From: G047528285 sp047528285 | GTDB taxonomy: Bacteria; Pseudomonadota; Gammaproteobacteria; Enterobacterales; Enterobacteriaceae | Direction: 5' to 3' | Length of the DNA: 64,000 nt | Assembly: GCA_047528285.1 (NCBI GenBank) | Contig: CP180022.1 | Span: 1,178,001 to 1,242,000 of the forward strand | Shown: positions 58,226-64,000 of the stretch, piece by piece | Position numbering within the stretch: position 1 is the stretch's first letter | How the letters are laid out: every line of letters begins with the position of its first letter | Position numbers and translations under genes: made by a program | The notes under the pieces: generated by a model | Told to the model about the DNA's origin: nothing | What the model saw: the letters and a program-made list of their open reading frames with translations, nothing else | The model's database searches: none

Positions 58226-58660
58226 TTGGAATCGCCATTAGGATCAGATTTGGCGCGACTTGTTCGAATATGGCGCGCATTAATTGATCATAGTTTGAAG
58301 CCTTTAGATCTTACACAGACTCAGTGGATTACTTTACATAATATTTGTCAGCTACCACCTGAACAGTCTCAGATTCAATTGGCTAAGGCCATCGGTATTG
58401 AACAGCCATCGTTGGTGAGAACGTTGGATCAGCTTGAAGAAAAAGGGCTTATCACTAGACACACTTGTTCCAATGATCGCCGGGCAAAGCGGATTAAGCT
58501 AACTGAATCAGCTGAACCTGTCATTAAAAAAGTGAACGATGTTATTGACAATATCCGAGATGAAATTCTCAATGGTATTAGCCAGGAGGAGATTCAGTTG
58601 ATGAGTAATTTGATCATCAAATTAGAAAAGAACATTCTGGAACTTTATAAGAAAGCTTGA
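58226..58660 (+). CDS. slyA: SlyA, MarR-family transcriptional regulator
   Basis: Winged-helix dimer that counters H-NS silencing and controls envelope, stress and host-interaction genes. 144 residues, the family length. MESPLGSDLARLVRIWRALID is near-identical to E. coli SlyA, and the recognition helix with wing (QLAKAIGIEQPSLVRTLDQL, DRRAKRIKLT) is fully conserved; the C-terminal dimerisation helix has drifted. Start is TTG 58226 with AAGGAG ten bases upstream; E. coli has two further N-terminal codons that are not available here. It stands alone between two deserts. It is the only dedicated DNA-binding regulator intact in the window. Confidence 0.96.
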   Translation: MESPLGSDLARLVRIWRALIDHSLKPLDLTQTQWITLHNICQLPPEQSQIQLAKAIGIEQPSLVRTLDQLEEKGLITRHTCSNDRRAKRIKLTESAEPVIKKVNDVIDNIRDEILNGISQEEIQLMSNLIIKLEKNILELYKKA

Positions 58661-58666
58661 ATCAAA

Positions 58667-58690
58667 TCACCTTCGTGGTACTGAAGGTGA
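58667..58690 (+). terminator. hairpin after slyA
   Basis: TCACCTTC-GTGGTACT-GAAGGTGA, a perfect 8-bp stem starting seven bases after the slyA stop. It is not followed by a T tract, so it may be a 3' stabilising hairpin or a terminator that lost its tail. Confidence 0.5.
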
Positions 58691-60721
58691 CCAATATAAA
58701 CTCGTCATGCCATATAAACTAGGTTATGTATTTTATCTTTAATAATAGATAAAAAGTGGCAGACTAAGACGCTAATAGCATGTATCCGTTGCTTTAATCA
58801 ACGGATGGATCCAATCCGATTATTGTTTTAAAGAATTTGTTTCTCGTTTTACGTTATTAAATTTTTATTTTTAAGATGAAAGGAAATTTAGTTGTTTTGA
58901 TTAATTTTTAGCGTGTTTTTAACGTTAAAAAATTCCTTTTTTGAAGGTATGAATGCACTACTCCAAATAGTTACCATGGCGAATAAAGATTTCAGGCTGT
59001 GTTTCTGGAATACGGCCTGTTCTCGACTCCAATGTTGCTAGTTATAATTTTTATCAAATGATCATTATTATTTCAGTGTTGGATTTTTATGGTATAAGCA
59101 AAAGTTTAAAATTACCGAGTACAGACTGATAAAACAATCTTTAAATAACAGGGTTCTTTAACGGTATTCCTAAAGAAAGTTAGTTATTGTTAGTTGTAGG
59201 GATGGAGAAAACTTCTCCTTGAATCTTAATTGATCGATCGTTCAATTACCTTAATACGGTTATTATGGTAGTTCTTTTGAACTTTTTTCAGAGGAGTAGA
59301 TAGTTTTGTATAACCCAGTTTTAAACTGATTAACGTGTCGCTATATTTGTCTAGACTTTTTCTAATAAAAAGATGAAAAATGGTTAATACTACTATGAAG
59401 ATAGTAGTATTAGGTGAAACAACCTGTTGAGTTATTGATAGCCCGTTGATGAAGGAAAAATGCATAATTCGGTGGAAAATAGTGTTTACAACTACAGAAT
59501 ATGATCTTAGCGATATTTAGTGATCAGATAGATATGAAGCATGAATTCACAGGGAATGATAATTTATAACGCTGTCTCTTACTAAGATACTAGATTTTCC
59601 ATTTTTTTATAAAATTTAGACGAACAAAAAAATCAAACAAGGGTTAGCTTGATAGCCCCGCTTGCGACATACAAGACTAAAATATAGTTTCTTGTTGAGA
59701 TAAGAAAGTTACTGATTTCAGAGTGAAGTGATATGGAATATTTTTTAGATCGATAGTATGATCGTATATCATGTCGTTGCAAATCAGTATCTGAACAGGT
59801 GTGATAAATAGTTGTTAACTACATTTATAAAATATCGATTATTTTAAATTTTAAATGGTTGATATAACGAATAAAATTTATTTTAGAGTATTTCCTTTGG
59901 CTAATTTTAGTCTGCTGATTTGATAAACGAATCGTTTATTCAGATTAATTCTTGTAGAAATGTCGTAACGGCATGAGTATCATCTAAGAATCGATCTGTA
60001 TATTGGTATATTTGTTTATCTGAAGTTAAAATTTATTCAAAAATAAGGATATTGCCTCAATATTGTTTCGAACAATTTAAAATTAGCCAAAATTTTTGGT
60101 AATATCACACTCATTTATAAATTTGTGATTTTCTATGAATTAAAAAATAATGGTTTTTATGTACTGAAAAATCTTCGGTAGCTGTTTTATGCTAATAATT
60201 GATACTCGATAAGTATTATAAGCATCTGGTCATTTTAGGACTAAGGAATATGTACAAGAGGCTATAGGGTTTTATTAATAACGATCCTTTATATGGCTAT
60301 ATAGTTAGTTTATAGAAAAAATTTTTAACATTAGATGCACTATGTAATAAAATAGCAAAAGGTAAGATCGGTATAACCTATGTTTTTATATCGTACAAAA
60401 TACATTTTCAGTCAAATTATTTTTTTCAAAAGCAAAAAGATGCATGATAGAAAAATATCTTGGTATATATACACAACTATGAATAAGTGTAAATCACGAT
60501 CTATAATTACCCTCAGCAGCTTACCTTAATAACGCATATACTGCTCAATTCATTATAACTGTCGGTAAAATTGAGATTTTATCATACTTTTTACCGATAG
60601 GCTTAATCTTGGTAACAAAACGTTGGAATGTAAGTAAGACCACTACAATGTGGTTGACTATTATAAATCTCTGATTTTTGCCGCAGCGAGTTCTCTGGAT
60701 TACGGAATCCATAAAACTTTT
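58691..60721. other. 2 kb spacer between slyA and lptD
   Basis: AT-rich. The minus-strand frame at 59226-59465 has no recognisable family. djlA, which is divergent from lptD in E. coli, is not recognisable. The frame of lptD is open back to 60650 but that extension is not part of the protein. The lptD promoter must be in the right end; I cannot call a sigma-E consensus. Confidence 0.5.
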
Positions 60722-63064
60722 ATGAATAAATATCTATTTACACTGCTGGTCAGCTTTATAGGGTTCGAGCTCTACAGCCAGAAGACATTGGCTGATCCGG
60801 CAAACCAAAGCCTTCTTGGTATGCCGGTTTATACCAATCATTTGATTAAGAGCGATCCTAACATGCTGTTAGTTCATATTCAGTCAGATAAGGCTGTAAT
60901 GAATTATCCAGATCATGTGCTATTTAGCGGCCATGTAGATATTCAGCAAGGTAACAGCACGCTTACAGCTGATGAAGTGCTGCTTAAGCAGCACAATTGG
61001 AAAAGAAAAGTGCTACAGCGGACTGTCTCCGCCACAGGTAATGTCAATTATTCTAGTAATGAGATAAAAGTACAGGGTCCTAAAGCGTGGTTTAATCTTA
61101 ACACCAAAGATATTGACGTCTATCAGAGTAATTATCAGATGGTTGGACGTCAAGGCCGCGGTAAGGCTGATATGCTTAAACAGCGCGGTAATAACCGTTA
61201 TACAGTATTGAAAAGCGGTAGTTTTACTTCTTGTCTGTCGGGAGACGATAGCTGGAGCTTAGTTGGATCGAAGGTGATTCATGATCGTGAGGAGCAGATA
61301 ACGGAAATTTGGAATGCACGCTTTAAAATCGGTAATATTCCGGTTTTTTATAGCCCTTATTTGCAAATACCTGTGGGTAATAAGCGGCGTTCTGGGTTAC
61401 TGATGTCCAATATCAAATACGGAAGAAATAACGGTATTGAATTCCATGCCCCTTATTACTTGAACCTAGCGATTAATTATGACGCCACTATCACGCCGAA
61501 CTATATGAGTAAACGTGGTACCCAGATTCAGAGCGAANTCCGTTCCATGAGCACACCGGGAGAAAGTTTTGTGGCATTTGACTGGCTTCCGAACGATCGG
61601 GTGTATAGCAGTAAGCATGTCAGCAACGGCAACAGGGATCGCTGGTTATTTTACTGGCGTCATAATGGAGTGATGGAACAGGTGTGGCGTTTTAACGTCG
61701 ATTATACCAAAGTCAGCGATTTCTATTATTTCGATGATTTTGATTCTAAATATGGGATCACCACAGACGGCTATCTTACGCAAAAATTTAGCTTAGGTTA
61801 TTCCGATGAAAACTGGGATACGGCTTTGTCTTATAAGCAGATTCAGGTTTTCGATACCAATCACAGCTCTATGTACCGTGCTGCTCCTCAATTCGATCTA
61901 ACCTTTTATAAAAATAACTTTGGTTTTTTTGACTTGAAAGTGCTTAGCATGGCAACAAAATTTCGAAATGTAAGCAGAAATTATCCTGAAGCAACCCGGT
62001 TGCATCTTGAGCCTACGCTTAATTTGCCGCTAGCTAATCACTGGGGCACTTTGAACACCGAAGTTAAGCTGATGATTACTCATTATCAGCAAGGTAATAT
62101 CGATTTTTATAATAAAAACACTTCTACTGCTCGCCAATTGAAAGGTTCAGTTAACCGTGTTTTGCCGCAATTCAAAACCGACGGAAAAATGGTATTCGAG
62201 CGTGATATAGATTTTGCATCGGACTACATCCAGATACTAGAACCGCGGCTACAGTATCTATATGTTCCTTATCATAATCAGAATAATATTGGGGTTTACG
62301 ATCTTACTATCCTGAAAACTGATTACTCTGGTCTTTTCCGCGATCGCATATACAGTGGCTTTGATCGTATATCGTCAGCTAATCAATTATCCGCTGGTGT
62401 AACAACTCGAATTTATGATGATCGGCGCATAGAACGATTTAACGCTTCCATTGGTCAAATTTATTACTTTTCGCGATCCCGCACCTGTGATACGCCAAGT
62501 ATTTGGGATAATTATTATAATATTGGTAGCGCAGTATGGGTTGGTGAAAGCTATTGGCATATAACTAATCAGTGGGGTATTCGCTGTGGTCTGCAGTATA
62601 TATCAGGTCTGCATAGCGTTGCACTAGGTGATATTGTGCTCGAATATCGCCGTGATGATCACAGTATTTTTCAGATGAATTACCGTTATGCTAGCCAAAA
62701 ATATATTGAACAGATCTTATCTGTTATTAGTCATTCAGGATATCAAAATGGTATTTCTCAGGTTGGGGTAACCGGTAGCTGGCCACTGGCTGACCGTTGG
62801 TCGCTAGTCGGCGCATATTATTACAATACAAAGGCTAACAAGCAGGTTGATCAGTTGATTGGATTACAATATAACACCTGCTGCTGGGCTATCAATGTGG
62901 GGTATGAGAGGAAGGTAACTGGATGGAATAATGCCAAAAGTTCCAGCCAATATGATAATAAATTGTTATTTAATATTGAAATACGTGGGTTGAGAAGCAA
63001 TTATGACCTGAGTATAGATAAGATGCTGGCCTCAAATATTTTACCCTATCAGAGGACGGTTTAA
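60722..63064 (+). CDS. lptD: LPS-assembly outer-membrane protein LptD
   Basis: Beta-barrel that, with LptE, inserts LPS into the outer leaflet. 780 residues (E. coli 784). Start set at ATG 60722, giving a signal peptide cleaved after A24 (SQKTLA|DPANQ). N-terminal LptA-like jellyroll (VDIQQGNSTLTADEV, NYQMVGRQGRGKAD), then the barrel to the terminal NILPYQRTV. Of E. coli's four disulfide cysteines, those in GSFTSCLSGD and YNTCCWAINVG remain, but the first is Ser30 (ANQSLLGM versus ASQCMLGV). Two extra cysteines occur in barrel strands (SRTCDTP, WGIRCGLQ). One undetermined base at 61538 (codon 273) most likely encodes Phe. surA follows after 65 bases. Confidence 0.97.
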   Translation: MNKYLFTLLVSFIGFELYSQKTLADPANQSLLGMPVYTNHLIKSDPNMLLVHIQSDKAVMNYPDHVLFSGHVDIQQGNSTLTADEVLLKQHNWKRKVLQRTVSATGNVNYSSNEIKVQGPKAWFNLNTKDIDVYQSNYQMVGRQGRGKADMLKQRGNNRYTVLKSGSFTSCLSGDDSWSLVGSKVIHDREEQITEIWNARFKIGNIPVFYSPYLQIPVGNKRRSGLLMSNIKYGRNNGIEFHAPYYLNLAINYDATITPNYMSKRGTQIQSEXRSMSTPGESFVAFDWLPNDRVYSSKHVSNGNRDRWLFYWRHNGVMEQVWRFNVDYTKVSDFYYFDDFDSKYGITTDGYLTQKFSLGYSDENWDTALSYKQIQVFDTNHSSMYRAAPQFDLTFYKNNFGFFDLKVLSMATKFRNVSRNYPEATRLHLEPTLNLPLANHWGTLNTEVKLMITHYQQGNIDFYNKNTSTARQLKGSVNRVLPQFKTDGKMVFERDIDFASDYIQILEPRLQYLYVPYHNQNNIGVYDLTILKTDYSGLFRDRIYSGFDRISSANQLSAGVTTRIYDDRRIERFNASIGQIYYFSRSRTCDTPSIWDNYYNIGSAVWVGESYWHITNQWGIRCGLQYISGLHSVALGDIVLEYRRDDHSIFQMNYRYASQKYIEQILSVISHSGYQNGISQVGVTGSWPLADRWSLVGAYYYNTKANKQVDQLIGLQYNTCCWAINVGYERKVTGWNNAKSSSQYDNKLLFNIEIRGLRSNYDLSIDKMLASNILPYQRTV

Positions 63065-63129
63065 TACTGTAATTTCGATCTAAAGATTGAACTTGCCAAT
63101 CATATATGATTGATACATATGGAAAAGTT

Positions 63130-64000
63130 ATGAAAAACTGGAGAGGGTTTATTCTCGGTCTTGCCCTATGCATTAAGTGTACGTTTGCTGCACCGCAGGT
63201 CATAGATAGAATTGCTGCTGTGGTGGATGATGGGGTAATCCTGGAAAGTGATGTAAAGAACCTGCTTATCACGGCGATACACCATGCTCAAAAAATTAAT
63301 CAACCGCTACTAGATAACGCATTCCTACGTCGCCAACTTCTTGAACATCTAATTATAGAAAATATTATGTTACAGTTAGCTCAGCGCGCTAATATCGCTA
63401 TTAGCGATGAGCAGGTAGATTTATGTATCCATAATATTATTGCTCAAAATCATATAACCTTTGAGGAGTTGCGTAGCCGCCTAGCCTATGAAAGAAAGGA
63501 TTATGACATATATCGCATGGAGATTCGTAAAGAGATGCTAATTGCTAAGGTGCGCAACAGTGAAGTGAGCCGCCGCATTAATATTTTGCCATGGGAAGTA
63601 GATTCACTTGCGCAGCAGATCTTCGCTAAAATTGGGAACGATAAAGAATTTAAACTTAGCCAAATTTTAATCTCATTACCGGAAAAACCAACTCAGAAAC
63701 AGTTAGATAAAGCTAAAGCGTTATCAATGACTGTTGTCAAGCAAATCAGGAGTGGTGTCGACTTCGGTAAATTGGCGATCACTTACTCTAATGATCCATA
63801 TGCGTTGAAAGGTATCGAAATTGGCTGGAAAAAAATTGAACAACTTCCATCATTATTCTTGAAAAAGTTACAAGGTGCTCAAAAGGGTAGCATTATTGGA
63901 CCGATTCGTTCCGATGTTGGTTTCCATATCCTCAAAGTCAACGAGATCCGGAGCAGCGATAAGAAAGTTATGATCACCGAAGTGCATGTGCGACACATTC
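63130..64000 (+). CDS. surA: SurA, periplasmic chaperone / peptidyl-prolyl isomerase (5' part)
   Basis: Escorts unfolded outer-membrane proteins, including LptD, to the BAM complex. The first 290 codons are open with no stop; the gene runs off the window (E. coli 428 residues). Signal peptide MKNWRGFILGLALCIKCTFA cleaved before APQVIDRIAAVV (E. coli APQVVDKVAAVV). N-domain with RRQLLEHLIIENIMLQLA and LRSRLAYERKDYDIYRMEIRKEM, then the first parvulin domain (FKLSQILISLP, GVDFGKLAI, GPIRSDVGFHILKV) and the start of the second (ITEVHVRHI). The GGQMGWG-like segment reads KGIEIGWK, consistent with drift in the dispensable first PPIase domain. Start ATG 63130; same lptD-surA order as E. coli. Confidence 0.97.
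   Translation, partial: MKNWRGFILGLALCIKCTFAAPQVIDRIAAVVDDGVILESDVKNLLITAIHHAQKINQPLLDNAFLRRQLLEHLIIENIMLQLAQRANIAISDEQVDLCIHNIIAQNHITFEELRSRLAYERKDYDIYRMEIRKEMLIAKVRNSEVSRRINILPWEVDSLAQQIFAKIGNDKEFKLSQILISLPEKPTQKQLDKAKALSMTVVKQIRSGVDFGKLAITYSNDPYALKGIEIGWKKIEQLPSLFLKKLQGAQKGSIIGPIRSDVGFHILKVNEIRSSDKKVMITEVHVRHI

Noticed and set aside
60650..60721. Upstream ATG extending LptD by 24 residues
   Set aside because: Would bury the signal peptide that begins at ATG 60722 (MNKYLFTLLVSF).

Overview
The window reads as a piece of the chromosome of an insect-type (host-restricted) gamma-proteobacterial endosymbiont in the Enterobacterales, in an intermediate stage of genome erosion. Gene order and protein similarity are E. 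coli/Yersinia/Sodalis-like. The SlyA protein and overall style suggest a Sodalis-allied lineage, but I cannot prove this from memory alone. By my own sum about 30.7 kb of 64 kb (roughly 48%) is intact coding sequence, in 27 genes. The rest is AT-rich DNA without credible long reading frames. I see no transposase, prophage, CRISPR array, plasmid gene or horizontally acquired cassette.

Layout: 1-1.15 kb holds wrecks of ftsK and lrp, divergent from intact trxB (1.65-2.6 kb). From 4.6 to 24.9 kb runs the classical enterobacterial block obgE, (dacB wreck), greA, (yhbY wreck), rlmE, ftsH, folP, glmM, secG, tRNA-Leu(GAG), (initiator tRNA wreck), (rimP wreck), nusA, infB, rbfA, (truB lost), rpsO, pnp. 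An AI-2E-family membrane protein follows at 26-27 kb on the minus strand. From 29.9 to 41.9 kb, all on the minus strand and therefore transcribed from high to low coordinate, lies the leuS, lptE, holA, nadD, mrdA, mrdB, (dacA wreck), ybeD, lipB, lipA block. From 41.9 to 51.1 kb there is a 9.2 kb stretch with no intact gene, containing a clear thiE wreck and a short TatA/TatE-like fragment. tRNA-Cys and tRNA-Leu(TAA) sit at 51.1-51.3 kb, tilS at 54 kb, slyA at 58.2 kb, and lptD with the 5' part of surA at 60.7-64 kb.

The intact genes form a coherent minimal set: translation and RNA metabolism (nusA, infB, rbfA, rpsO, pnp, rlmE, tilS, leuS, tRNAs), DNA replication (holA), cell-wall elongation (mrdA/mrdB, glmM), outer-membrane assembly (lptD, lptE, surA), protein export and quality control (secG, ftsH), cofactors (folP, nadD, lipA, lipB) and redox (trxB). 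The recognisable wrecks (ftsK, lrp, dacA, dacB, yhbY, rimP, metY, thiE) sit where synteny predicts them and are colinear with their ancestors, so the spacer DNA is largely decayed genes.

Most worth a second look: the readable fossils themselves; LptD that has lost one of its four disulfide cysteines; a roughly 50-residue insertion in TilS; survival of SlyA with palindromic sites in its upstream region while Lrp is dead; and several TTG starts. No previously undescribed multi-gene system is visible. All homology statements are from reading translations by eye, without database searches.
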